Program-made: the position numbers and the translations under genes
NCBI GenBank assembly: GCA_958496175.1
Contig: OY292278.1
Location: forward strand, 17,856,001-17,920,000
Direction: 5' to 3'
From: Sisyra terminalis
Taxonomy: Eukaryota; Arthropoda; Insecta; Neuroptera; Sisyridae
Length of the DNA stretch: 64,000 nucleotides
Notes under the pieces: generated by a model
What the model was told of the DNA's origin: nothing
The model's input: the letters and a program-made list of their open reading frames with translations, nothing else
Database searches by the model: none
Shown: positions 1-12,700 of the stretch, in pieces
How the letters are laid out: every line of letters starts with the position of its first letter
How positions within the stretch are numbered: position 1 is the first letter of the stretch

Positions 1-2539
1 TTTGAATTAATTTTATGTTAAACATACACGTTAAGGTTATGATTATTGAATGCGTAAGTGGAAGAATTAAACATAATATTCTGAAGCATGAAAAAGATCA
101 TACACTTACGAGGTGAAATAGAAGAACAAGAAAATTTAATGTCTGTTTTGAATATCATTATAGTCATATAATCATTATTTACTACACGAGAGGGAAAATC
201 AAAAGAGAAAAAGGTGGAAATTGAGAATGGTACAAGTGGTGAAATGGAGCGAGGGAAATAGACTTATTCATGTTATTTTACGAATTATTTATAGTAGAAA
301 GAAATTATATTTTAAACTTTATTTGTGGAAGAAGTTCTCTTATAAAATATATCAATAATTTTAAAAACTTACAATTAAATTGGCATAAGACATTTTTTTG
401 GTGAGCTTTACGAGGAGAGCTTTTTTTTATAAATTCAAATAAATTTAAAAAAAAATCAAAATATTTTGATGGGTGATATTTTAAAGCCAAAGAAAATAAA
501 TAAATTAAATTTGTTTTCTTAAAGATTTTTTTTAGAAATTTTTTAACACAAAAAAATCATTCTTTGTTCCATTTTATAGTTAATAAACGTTTAAAAATGT
601 TAATGACAAGTGAAATAATAAAAATAAAAAAAATAAGTAATGATTTCACATTTTTCTTGTTATTTTTTTTTTAATTTTCATAATCAGAAAGAGAAGATAC
701 ATAATGAATTATATTTAGATACTAAAGTTACGCTTCAGATATTTTTGTCTCACGGTTTTATTTGATTTGATAAAAAATTTGACAATTTTAATTTTAAATA
801 GTATTTCCATTGTTTTTTTTTTTAAAATTAAATTTGATTTTTAAAATTATTGGAACTCTCATAAGTGCTGAGCTTTAATGAATTTTTCTGAATACTAAAC
901 ATGATTACTCGGCAACTTTTCAACTGATTTTGATAAGCTTAGACTAAAAATTGGCTTTCTTATTCCCTTAAACACTTGATCTTTAACATTGTAAAAAAAA
1001 AGAAAATTTTTAATCATGTACCTTACAAAAGATTGAACTTTTCTTTTAAGTATTTTTCAATAAAAATGACGCTATTTGGTAGTTTTGGTTATTTTCAGAA
1101 GAATGAGGTTCAATGCTTATTTTATCTTAGTAAAAAAATTAAAAAATTGTTTTAAGTTTTTAATCCAAATTATATATTGATTGGCCTCTTGAAATCGTCT
1201 TTGTTTTCTTGGGGTTTGAAATCATGTTTGATGTTTAAAATTATAGTTGTTTTCTCCCCAAAGACGGAGAAATACTACCACAACTACAAAATACTTTTGC
1301 CTGAAGTATATTTATTCAATTGAGGATTTTTTTTTTTAATTCCTGATAGCGAAAGAGTGTTATCTAATAAGATATTTACAACAATAAGTGTACTAAAATA
1401 TCCAAAGACTATGCGCTTAACATATAGTGCAAGTATACTTATAATATTCAAGCAACATTATTTCAAGTTCTTAGCATTTTCAAAGCCTTCAAATTTTATT
1501 GTAGGATACCATATACAAAAATCAAGATATTTAACCAATTTTAGACAAAAATATTATTTTATAGTTTTCCAGTCCTATGGATATATAAACCATAGGTAAG
1601 CACGTTAAGTTTTTTACCTTCTTTAAATATTGTAAAGTTTTTAAAGATATGTAGAATGTAGATCTACCAAAATATTGAGATCCTGAAAGTTTCAGACTAA
1701 ATTGAATTTCAAAAAAATGAATTTTTATTTAAAAAAAATGCCTCATAATTATTCCGCGGTTAGGTGAAGCAATTTATTTGAATGTTCAATAGAATTTAAA
1801 AGCTCTGGAGAGTTTCATAGACACCAACGCAAATGACGTACTTTTGATTTACTTTATTCAAAACTAAGAATTCATAACTTTTAAAATTCCTTAAAGTTCT
1901 ATTTTTATTTTCCATTAACAAAGACAATATAAAAATCTGATAATTAATATAAAAATAGGTACTCAAAAAACGATTTTTCTTGCGAGTCTTAATCGTTATA
2001 CTGAAAAATTATAATCCTATTATTATTAGAGTCAGAATTTTCACATCTAAATAGTGATATTTATTTTTCAGATAAAAATTTATCTAGAGGATAGAGAAAA
2101 CATTCCTATTTTCACCTAATAATAGTGATATGTATAGAAGAAATGTGCTGGTTTTAGTTGATAGATAAACTCCTATCTATTAAATAGCTATCTTAAAAAT
2201 TTGGTTCATTTATACAAGAGTGAAAAGACCGGCGTTTCAAGTAATATATTATAACAAACAAATCCATTTAAAATAATAAATAAGGCAAAGATAAGTATAA
2301 TTTACAATTAAAATGAAACTTACAAAAATATTATTAGTTAAGTTGGTATTTTCTAATTATTATTTATTTGATTATTAAAGTTATTTCAAAGTATTTAATA
2401 TTGAAATTATTAAACCTGTTACTGCAAATAAATAAAGTAAGTAAAAATAATCAACAGATCTATTTGAACTACCCTATAATAATATTTTAATCAATTTAGA
2501 AAATGCGGCCGAAGGTATATGATAACAGATTATTTGAAC

Positions 2540-3115
2540 TTTCAACAGAACTTTCCAAAGATACTTTGGAAAAGTATCTAAATACTAAATAATATTTTTT
2601 TTAAAGTATCCAGAGTTACTTTGGATATGTAATTACTCTTAAAAAAACAACTTAAATACTTATCTAAGATACTTTTTAAGGTATTTAAAAATATACTTTT
2701 TAGTTACTTTGTATACTATGAATGTACTAAGTTCCGTAACATATTAGGTACAGTTGTTAGGCAGTCTGATAATGTATTTCTTATCTTTATTAATTTAGGA
2801 AAAATAAAAGTATGTATGCCTAGTTCCTTGTAAACAAAATACACTTTAAAAAAGATAGAAGATTAAAATAAGAGGTATAAATTGAACTTTATAGAAAAAC
2901 AGAACAAAACAAAATAAAAACTTTTATAAAACTTTTCGGTTTCTCCGTATCTAAGTTAATTTTTGGTATCTAAAATACTTTTTTAAGTTACAAAATGCAA
3001 TTCCTTTTAAAAAATACCTAAGATATTATCTACTGTTTATTGAAAAATAAAAGAAATATAATTCAGTATTTTAGATACTTAAATTAGCTAAGATACTTTT
3101 TTCTGACAGCACTGA
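2540..3115. repeat. Cluster of inverted AAGATACTTT motifs
   Basis: AAGATACTTT, AAAGTATCTA and close variants recur in both orientations, for example around 2557, 2605, 2665, 2970 and 3090. Local perfect palindromes such as CCAAAGATACTTTGG occur. It looks like a degenerate transposon or an array of short hairpins; the class is unknown. Confidence 0.35.
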
Positions 3116-5087
3116 CTATCTATTTGATTAAGGATTATAATCAGTACCAGATTTACCCTCAGTTTCTTCCTGAGGCATCACGAAAATGAGCATTAAGAAA
3201 AATGTCATCCTACTATTTCCTATCACCTTTATATTTTAAATAAATTAGGTAAGATTTTGGAATAAATTTCTAAACAAAAGCACAATTTGATCAAAATGTA
3301 TTTGGTCATAATGGAAGAAATATTGTGTTTATTTTTATGCCTGAATTAATGGAACACAATCACCTTTTGTGAAATTTTTTTAATTAAACAAAGGAAGCTT
3401 TTTTTGAAGTTCTCAATATTGCCACCCCTGTGAATCTTTAGCATTGAACTCTAGCCCCTAGTGGCCCTAGTCTAATCTCAGTAGTAGCTATAATAACATT
3501 GACTCATTCAAATTGTTTTTACATGGAATTAACCAAAATTTGCTGCATTTTAAAGCAAAATTGTAACGTTAGTTTCAAGGTAGCTAACTGCAGTCGAATT
3601 TGCATAAAAGCACCAGTGCACTACAGATAAATGATGATTTATAGAAAAATATTACAATGTGAAACTAAGAAGTTCAATAGCTAAGTTCATTAATTGGAGT
3701 TGATTTAATTTGTATTCATTCCGAAAATAAGTTTTTTAACGACTATAGTAGAAGACATAAATTCAAATTACGCAAATCTAATATATCTCTATAATATTTT
3801 GTTCAGCTTTGTTTCATTTATATTTGAACTTCGATTGTTGAGCAATCATCTATTATTTATCAACTTTGCATATCTTCAGGATTATTGATCAAACATAATT
3901 TTAGCATATGCGTTTTTATATTTAAATTTTAGTTGAAACTAAAATATTGTATTTTATAAGACTGAATCATAAATTTAAAACTTATAACTTGCATCTACGT
4001 ACTTCGAGAAGAGCTTTTTTTAATTTTTCCAATTTGAAGAATATTTTAAGTTAATGAAAGGTTTCAAAAATACCACAACCATTTTCAATTCTTAATTAAA
4101 AGTTAAAAAAAATCCATAAAGCTCATAAGAAGTTAATCATTAAGGAAACAAGATAAGCTAGCCCTCTGAGCTCTTAACTCTTTGAAATACAACCGATTAC
4201 AAAACATTGTAATATTGTTTGTTTTTATAATGAGTTTATTTAAATGATCTAATCATTTGAGGGGAAAATCATTTGTGATTAAAATTAAATAAATTTAAAA
4301 CAGAACAATCAAAATTCAATGGAGAAAGAATTAATTTATTAATATCAAAGAAGATAGATACCAAATAAGCAAATAAATGACAGTAAAAGGTGCAATGTTT
4401 AAACTTTTTCATAAAGCCGTGAAACTTTCCATATTATTTCCGAAGAAGTTTTCATAAATATAGTTAATAACTACTTATATTATTTATAACCAAAAGGCAA
4501 AGAAAATGTTTAACAATATTTTTTTGAAGTTTTGCTTCTAAGGTTAAAAATCAACAATTATAGATCATTCAGCTCATTAATCCACTAAAAAAGTTACCTG
4601 ACGATCAAAATTGGGAAATATAAAGAAGAAAACAACAAATTTTAATTTACCTTTTTACAAAATCTTTGTATTATACTAAAATCTTTTAGACGAACGCACT
4701 TTAACTATAATACTTAATCACTCATCCAAAAACACAAGGCATTAGTCAGACTTAAATATGTATATTTAAATCTCATTAAGTCGTTCCAATTATAATCAAA
4801 CAACACTTATGATTTCCTCAATACAAATTTGATTTAAGCTTGGAAAATTGACACAAATATGAACAGCATAAAATGTGGTGTTGATTGAACTAAAGATTGA
4901 AATCCAATGATCATTGCAATCAACGTGGTCTGTTTGGGACCTGGAGGGACTGGCATAAAATAAGAAATTAATTCAAAAAGCAACAACAGCATGTTGTAAT
5001 ATTATTAAAATATCCATCCATACCTATACCTATCGTATACAAAGACCGGATGTGAATTAAAATCAAGCAAATGTGGGGGACGTTTAT

Positions 5088-5112
5088 TGCCGGCCGCGGC
5101 GGTGCGGCGGTA
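5088..5112. other. Short GC-rich spike
   Basis: GCCGGCCGCGGCGGTGCGGC is almost pure G+C in otherwise AT-rich DNA, about 30 bp from a TATATATA stretch (5139). No coding exon is apparent around it. Confidence 0.4.
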
Positions 5113-5280
5113 TCTTCTTCCTTTTACCATAGGACATTATATATACCTATTCGAATGCCTTGTTTTACGCTGATAATTCAAATGTACAACTTTTAAACAG
5201 AGATTAACCCGACATAGTGATGTTGAAGGAAAGAGATGAAGCGAAAATATAGGGAACATGTGTTTGAATTAATTATACAC

Positions 5281-5395
5281 CTTTTGGAAAAAAATCATTA
5301 GTGGGACTTGAACCCCTTGCTGACAAAAGGCAGATATAGGAGGTGGAATTCACGCGACCGAATGGCCGTGGGAATTTCCAAAGTGCCATGTGAAA
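5281..5395 (-). repeat. tRNA-like/SINE-like fragment
   Basis: On the minus strand a B-box-like GGTTCAAGTCC follows an A-box-like GGCCATTCGGTCGCG by about 50 bp. Stems of a functional tRNA do not form properly. Likely a pseudo-tRNA or a second SINE family. Confidence 0.3.
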
Positions 5396-6057
5396 CAGGT
5401 GTATCGAACTTATAATGCAGGTTAATGGGAAAATTATAACTTATATTTGGGTATATCTAGTCATATACAGGCGTTTCCGAAAAAAAAATAATGTACTTCT
5501 TAAGCAAAAAAATCAGCAAAAGAATTGAATTTATACAAAGGAAATTTACCTTAGGCTCCCGTTTAATGAACCAAAATCACAGTTTCTGCAATATTGAAAT
5601 TAATTGACGGAATTATGATTATTCTTTAATGGTTTATTAATTAATTGTTGGTAACTTATGTCCGATTGACAAAACATTTGAAATCAAAATTGATAATATT
5701 TTTTAGTATATTAATATTAAGAAGTGCTGAACACAAAAAAAAAACAGTAAAGAAACCAGTGGAAAAGTTTATTTTAAGAAATCATATTTTAAAAGAGAAG
5801 GAAAAAGAAAATTTAGTGCAGATCCAATCAGGAGTGACCACAAAAAATCAATTTTACATATTCTTTACTGTTTTCTATCAGAAGAGTAGTTGAATTTTCC
5901 GTTCCAGTATTGTCTATCCCAAGCGTAGTTTTCAAGGAATTATACGTTGTTAATATTTTCAAAAATATTTTTTTTTTGTATTTTCAGAATTCACATATAC
6001 TTAAGTATATAAACTGTAAATTTCAAACCAATCCGGTAAATATTTTTGGAGATACAC

Positions 6058-6400
6058 CAATATTTGTAAGGATGCTCCAGAAAATTTTAACTATACATGT
6101 AAACTTCTTCTGCAACTTTAAACGCGTCTTACTCAGAAAGGGTTTTTCCAAATGTATTTTACAAAATTGTATAATGACCTAAGGAGCTGCTTAAAGACAA
6201 TGGTAACTGGTGTGTTCAAAGATTAATAGTATATATGTACCTATTACCAAAAATACTTCAGAAAATTTTAACTACATGTAAACTTTAAACGCATGTTTCT
6301 CAAAAAGGGTTTTTAAAAAAAAAATAAAAAATTATAGAAGTACCTAAGGATCTACCTAAAGACAATAGTTACTAGTGTATTCAAAGTTAATATTATATTT
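6058..6400 (+). repeat. Tandem duplication, period about 180 bp
   Basis: The block with CCAGAAAATTTTAACTA, AAACGC, AAAGGGTTTTT, CCTAAGGA and AAAGACAATGGTAACT at 6058-6235 recurs in the same order at 6240-6400 with scattered differences and a poly-A expansion. Confidence 0.7.
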
Positions 6401-8574
6401 TTTTTCTTTTATCCCAAATCTTATTTTTTCACACCGGAAAATCATAAATTCAACTGGGCTAACAATTTTAAAAGGATTTTATATGTTGGCTTTTGAAGCT
6501 TACATTTGTGCAATTTTGATAATTAGTCTGTGGTCTTCCATTTTCCAATGTAAATAAAATAGTACTTTTTCATTTTGGTCCATTGTGATACTTTTACATT
6601 ATTTTATTTTTGTAAATGAATGAATCATGTGGGAAGATTTATAAATCTTTCATAATAATATTTTTTGTTTGGTTTTATTTAAAAATTCTAAATATAACTC
6701 AAACTTTCAGCAATCATATGAATGTAAAAATCACTGTTTATTGAAACCATAGGAAGATTTAATTTCTATTTAATATGTTCGTTGAAAATTTCAACTTTGT
6801 CTACATTTTTACCATCACAAAGACTATTAACTTTAACAAGAAGGAAAAAGATAATGAAAGCAAAAGTTAATTCGTTTCACCTACGTATTAACTATTGATT
6901 TTTATAAATCGACATCTAACATCTGCTTGAGATCCGCAGGTGAAATATCATAAGTCGAGAAGACGAAGGTCTTCGAGATAACTTTTAAGGCTTGAAGTTG
7001 AATAGTAATTTTACAATTTATAGCTCAAAATTATTTTTTAAAAATTGAATTTAAGGAGGTTTTTTTAAGAAACAACCCTTTAATTAAACGAGCTTATGTT
7101 TTCCTGATTTGGAAAATTGAGAAGTATAAAACAGTTACCTAATATTCATTTGAAGTTATTGAATCATTCTGATTTTAGTTTCTTCATTGTAATACTATTA
7201 ATTATATGTAAGAACAATTTGATTAATTAATTAATAAAAGGCATTCAATTTTAACATCTAAATGCTGATTTGCAATGTTTACTTTGGTCGATTCACTTTC
7301 AAAATTTCCTTTTCGTTGAACATTTCTTTGCCACGGTTCAATTGTTGAACAAACACAAAAAAACCCTCAACAAATGAATGCAACTAGGTATGATACAATA
7401 CCATGAAATCAAAGTCTTCCGTTTTATTTTTCCGTTTCTCTGTTCTCTAATTTTAATGTCTTTTAATGTGATTAAATTCAAGGCTAACAATTTGTATCTA
7501 CTCTTATATATATATTTTTTTTACCAGACAAAAGAAACTTCTCGATTCGTTGAACGATTAAAAGGCTTCAATTTAATTAATTAGCATACAACTGGAAGTT
7601 CGATTCAATTCAGTACTATTACTCACCTATATGCTTTTATAATTATTTTGGAAAACTAATGCAATCAACTTGTCAACAGTTAATTTTCACACATGAATTT
7701 TCCGGTAGGTAATTGTTTCGTAAAAGTTGAATAATATTTTTGTAAAACTTTTGTTGAATTGAAAAAATCTGAAAAATTGGTCTACCAATCACGATTCTTC
7801 TTATTAACCAAAAGCAAAGAAAATCTGAATTATGCATGTCTTTTTAAGCATTAGTTATGTAAAATTTAAATTTCATAACATAATCGATGTTAATCTACTT
7901 ATCTGTTAGATTGGAGCGTCAATTGTTTCCATTTTAGAAGATTTTGTATTCTTTTCTTTATTTTTGCTTAAGAAATATTAAACGCAACACTTCCATTAAG
8001 AAATAATTTAAACTTTAATAGTTTTAGATTTTGTAAATATTTGAAGTATTGAAATTTCATATAACATACATAAATTAGCTATTCAATGATCATAGTTAAG
8101 ACGAAGGTCTTAATTGTCGGTAAAAAAGGTTAAATGATTAAATTACCGTTTTTTTAATAAATAGTACCTTATAAGGTTGTATTTCTTGTAGGCATGGAAC
8201 GTTATACAAAAAAGTTATGAAAATTTATAAATACTTTAATTTAAAGGCACCGAAAGGGATCTGGAATCTAAAAGTAGGTTTAATATTGAATTGAACTGTT
8301 GTACTCTTGAATAAGTGTATACTTGTCGAATACTGAAACTGAAAAGCAAAAATATAATATAAGTACCTATGTACCTGTATACTTATATAATTACCTATAA
8401 TCTTAAAGTCTGAGCTTCCAAATTGATATATGTAAGTAAACTACTCTAGCTTTGACATTGAGATACAAAAACTATGTATACAATTTTGTTTTTCGTCTTT
8501 CTGTTGATTTTTCACTGGTTCACTCTTTGCTTCAAACGCTTTATACCAGTTAAGAATCCATTCTCTAAAATCAA

Positions 8575-8720
8575 ATTAGATTTTTCCCCTGATTTCGAAC
8601 AGTTATACAAACAAATTTTTTTGTTGTATAGCTCAGATACGTCTTTCGATTGCCAAGTAAGCTTCTTCAGGGGTCATCAAGTAGTATTTGATCGCTCCGT
8701 AACGGCTATGTAATGAGTCA
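8575..8720 (+). repeat. Foldback-family repeat, single arm (copy A)
   Basis: Shares CGATTGCCAAG, CTTCATCAG-like and GTCATCAAGTAGT with the hairpin at 33.4-33.85 kb, including about 40 bp before it (GAACAGTTATAC). No opposite arm follows, so it is a diverged or truncated copy. The open frame across it is not a gene. Confidence 0.6.
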
Positions 8721-9123
8721 TAATGAGTTTTTGTTTAAATTTAAGTTTATAGTTTACTTATGTAAATTATATTACATAATTAAGACCTCAATGTTCTATT
8801 ATATAAAAATGAATTGAGACATGTGGGTCTCGCAAAACCTTAACGACGACTGAACTGATTTGGCTCATTTTGGGCTTGAAATATTTGTAGAAGGCAAAGG
8901 AAGGTTCAAAAAGTAAGAAAATAGGAAAAAGTTGTAAGGAAAACAGTAAATTCAGTAATTTTTTCCCATATGTACCCAATAACTGTTAATACCTGTCAAA
9001 TAGGTAGAACAGGCGCTGGTACCAGTAAATATTTAACAACAAACAAATATGTCATTTCTTTGCTTTGTGACTTAACAAAAGTATTGCCATTTACTTATAT
9101 TTACATATTTTACTTAATATTTA

Positions 9124-9384
9124 TTGTAATCAATAACAATCGAGAAAATGAATATCATTTGTCAATATTGTAAGGCGTTAAAATACAACGGTGGATCTAC
9201 TGAGTTATATTGGGCTGGTGGAAAAGGAAAATTTCCACCATTGGTCCCACCACCAGGTCCATTACGCTCATTAGTTTATGGGATAAGAAATAATTCTAAA
9301 AACTCCTTGGTCAACATTCAAATATATACAACAGTTATTTTCAAATGCCTTCGTTTGGCACATAAAAACAAATATTATGTTTAA
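9124..9384 (+). pseudogene. Helitron Rep/helicase remnant, frameshifted
   Basis: The frame from 9148 reads MNIICQYCKALKYN, then GKGKFPPLVPPPGPLRSLV and SKNSLVNIQIY. This matches, from memory of the family, the CxxC ... LPPLxPPPEPL ... FxxNIRxYN segment of arthropod Helitron helicase-like proteins. Near 9339 the expected FQMTSFG segment appears as FQMPSFGT in another frame, so there is a frameshift. Upstream and downstream domains (Rep nickase, helicase) are absent. It is a dead fragment. Confidence 0.65.
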
Positions 9385-9727
9385 GGAAGTACTGAAGAAA
9401 ACAGGAACATTCCCAGTAAGCGTCCACTCCTTGACTAATAGCCACCTTAGGATCAAATTGACCAAAAGAACAATACAATTTCAAAGGACATAAAATAATC
9501 AAAAATAAAAATGTCTTTAGAAATATCCATGTATATCTTTAAACTCATAAAACATTTTACTTTCAAATATGATTATGTAAAATTGGAATTGTAAAAACTG
9601 AGGATCTTTCATACAATAGTTGGTGCCTAGCTAGAAAATTGACAAGGAAAAAATGAAATATATTGTATTTATATTAAATTGCAAGTAAAAACTTAAAAGA
9701 AATTATATTTAATGCTCCAAACAAATA

Positions 9728-9733
9728 TTTATT
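9728..9733 (-). other. Polyadenylation signal of the CAP/CRISP gene
   Basis: AATAAA on the minus strand, 15 nt past the stop codon, so the 3'UTR would be very short. Confidence 0.5.
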
Positions 9734-9747
9734 TATAGCACATAGTA

Positions 9748-12700
9748 TTAAATTGAATCAAATGCACGTATTTTTCTTCTACAAAGACACGTGGCTTTAC
9801 AACTATCCTTGTAGCGTTTATCACGACACAATGGTCGATACTGACGTCGAAGAGATTTACAATTGGAAAATTTATCAACAACCGGACAAAAATTTGTGCA
9901 TAGCTTTTTAGCCTTGCAACTCTTAGGACATCCAGCACAACGTTTTCCCAACTTATATGGACGATTAATATCAATGTTGCCCCTAAAAACAAATCAATGA
10001 AGACTTAATAGTCATTCTAATTTACAATTAGTTAATATTAAGATTGACTTACGAAGGACAATAGTCACATACGTAGTTGAAATATGTTTTAGTTTCATTT
10101 CTTGCATAATCTTTGTGGCATTTTGTTAAACCGCATCCAACTTGACTAGTTCCAGCCCAAACAACTTGAGTATAATGTCCGACTACCCCTAAAATATTCG
10201 ATTTTGCTCCATACGTAAAATATTGCTTTTCTGAATCCCACGTTTTAATGGCAAAGAGCCTATAAAAGAAATTTATGTACTTTTAGTTTCTGAAATATGT
10301 TAATATATATCGCGATACTTATTAACTATTGTACTATAACTATAAATCTAAAATTTAGACTATTTCTTAAAAAATTTGACGAAGTGATAATTCATAAACA
10401 GTTTTAGTTGAAGAAGGAGATGTATCTGCGAAATTTTAATTTCTTCGATTGCTAAGCAATCGAAATAAGCAATTATAATGAAACGTCAATATTTCTTTTG
10501 CTGAATTGTAGTACACATAAAATGCATATAAGTATTGTAGCATATAAGTAAAGACAATGGAAATTGTTGAAGGAAACTGGACAAATCTTGTGTGTAGTAT
10601 ATAACAGTTTAATATTGTTGAAGATTGAAGGTTTTATTTCCAATATTAAAATTAAAATTTACCATGGAACCTGAGTCGATGAAACAAAGATGTTTTGTCC
10701 ACACACACCATACTGCGACGATTCCCTTTCATATCGTTTGCTATGAACCAAAAATTGACATTGATCGGCCCAATTTTGAGCCGTCCGAGCCGCATCTTCA
10801 TTCCACATCTAAAAATACTGATTTATTTCAATAGAAGTTTCTCATCAAATTCAATCGCATAAAAAAATGAACCGGAAAAATACATAGTTGCGTGGACCAA
10901 AAAAAGCGAATGAACTACAATAATTAGGCTTTATTAATTTTCAAATAGATAATGTATTCATTAAATTGAATTGCTGAAAACGTTTATAATGTGTGAAGGC
11001 CGGTGCTTGACATGACAAAATTAGCACAAGAATCCCGTTTATTCTTTACGACCTTTCGGGTCATTTATTCAGTCTTGGAAATTGTCACTGATTATTTTTA
11101 ATAAAATGATGAAATATAAGCCTATGAATTGTTTAGATTGTTCTCAAAACTGATTTAAATGCATTTGACGAACTAAAGTTGTTGCTTCTTTGATTATTAT
11201 TAAAAGTCGATTTATAAGAAGTGGAGATCACTTAACAATTATCATAGCATTTCAACCATTTCTTAAAATTGAAATAATTATTATAATTTGTGATAAGCAA
11301 TTAAAAAATATCAATCACAATACTTATCCCTGTTAAAATAAGTAATTAAAATGTCTTTAATAACTTTAGACAACTTCTTATGTGTTTTTTGAAAATTGAA
11401 CATTTGAAATACCTTTTTTAATAGGTATTTCAACTCTACCGTTCATAATATATGTCTACACTTCTATAGTCTATGCTGTTCTTTCAACATATTTTTATAT
11501 GTTATTCACTGTCCATTTTTAATGGCCAAATTTTAGCGACTCTAGGGTTGATAAAATCTGTAAATCGAGAAATATTGAAAATTTAGTCGATACCAGAATC
11601 AAACCCAACACCTACCAATTTAGAGTATCCATATTGACTTCTTGACCACCAATAGGCTTTTAAAAGTTTATATCAATATAAATCTACATAATTCATAAAA
11701 TGCAAAACTTTTAGAATGAAACTTCACACCTTTCTTTCAAGAAAAGCGGCTGTACTATTTCCTTATTCTAAAGAATGCAAATAAATTACTATTGAGATTC
11801 ATAAGTTTATATTTATTTTCAATTTTTTTTTTTTGTTGAAATAATATATCAAAATAAGTTCTTGTAGATTAATAAGAAGTAGAGATCACTTCACAATTAT
11901 CATTTCAATCATTTCCTAAAAATGAAATACTTTTTGTATTTTGAGATAAATAATCAAATGAAAACAAAAGAATATCAAGCGCCATGCACATTTTAATCCG
12001 CTACCGTTTATAATATATATCTACTGGTTCCTCAATATATTTCTAATTGATATTTACCGTCCATTTATAAAGGCCAAATTTTTCCGATTCTTAGGATGAT
12101 AAAATCTGTAAATCGAGAAATATTGAAAATTTACTCGATACCGGAACCGAACCTAGCACCTACCAATTTGGAGTAGCCACCTTGACCACCCGTAGACTTT
12201 TAATAGGTTTTATGAATATAAATGTACGTAATTTTTGAAATGCAAATGCCAAACCTTAAATATCTTCTACAGAATGATCTTTTACATCTTTCTTTCAATA
12301 AAACAACTCAACTATTTCTTTAATCTTAAGAATGCAGATAAATTACCATTAAGATTCACAAGTTGATATTTTTTTGAAATAATAGCAGATTAAGTTAATA
12401 CAATAAATATTTAATATTTATTGACTTTTAAAAGCTATTTAACTGCTATTTTTCGTTGTTTTGTAGCTATTAAAGTGTTTAGTAGCTCTAGGATTAATAC
12501 AAATACGTAAATCGAGAAATATTCGAATCCTCTATTTAAGAGTTTTGGATTGAGCATTTTGATCACTTGGGCACTAGAAGCAGTAGTCTTCTTAGGAAAA
12601 CTTTGAATATTTTTTTCATACAATAGAATATTTAGATAGATAATTTTTACTATCTCCGTTAAAATAAGGCATTTAAGGGTATTTTAATTTTTCAAAAAAC

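Larger units (their letters stand above)
1..8560. other. Gene-free AT-rich region
   Basis: No convincing coding exon. Open frames are short and of low-complexity composition. It contains a cluster of AAGTATCTT-type motifs (2540-3115), a GC-rich spike (5088-5112), a tRNA-like segment (5281-5395) and a tandem duplication (6058-6400). Confidence 0.6.
11205..12395. repeat. Imperfect tandem duplication in CAP gene intron 2
   Basis: Unit A (about 11210-11860) and unit B (about 11870-12395) share ATAAGAAGTRGAGATCACTT, a SINE copy, then CTTTCTTTCAA and AAGAATGCARATAAATTAC in the same order. Unit A has an extra MITE insertion of about 110 bp. Units are well diverged. Confidence 0.75.

Noticed and set aside
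8474..8713. 79-codon open frame with a hydrophobic start
   Set aside because: It runs through foldback repeat copy A; the reading is not conserved in the other copies.
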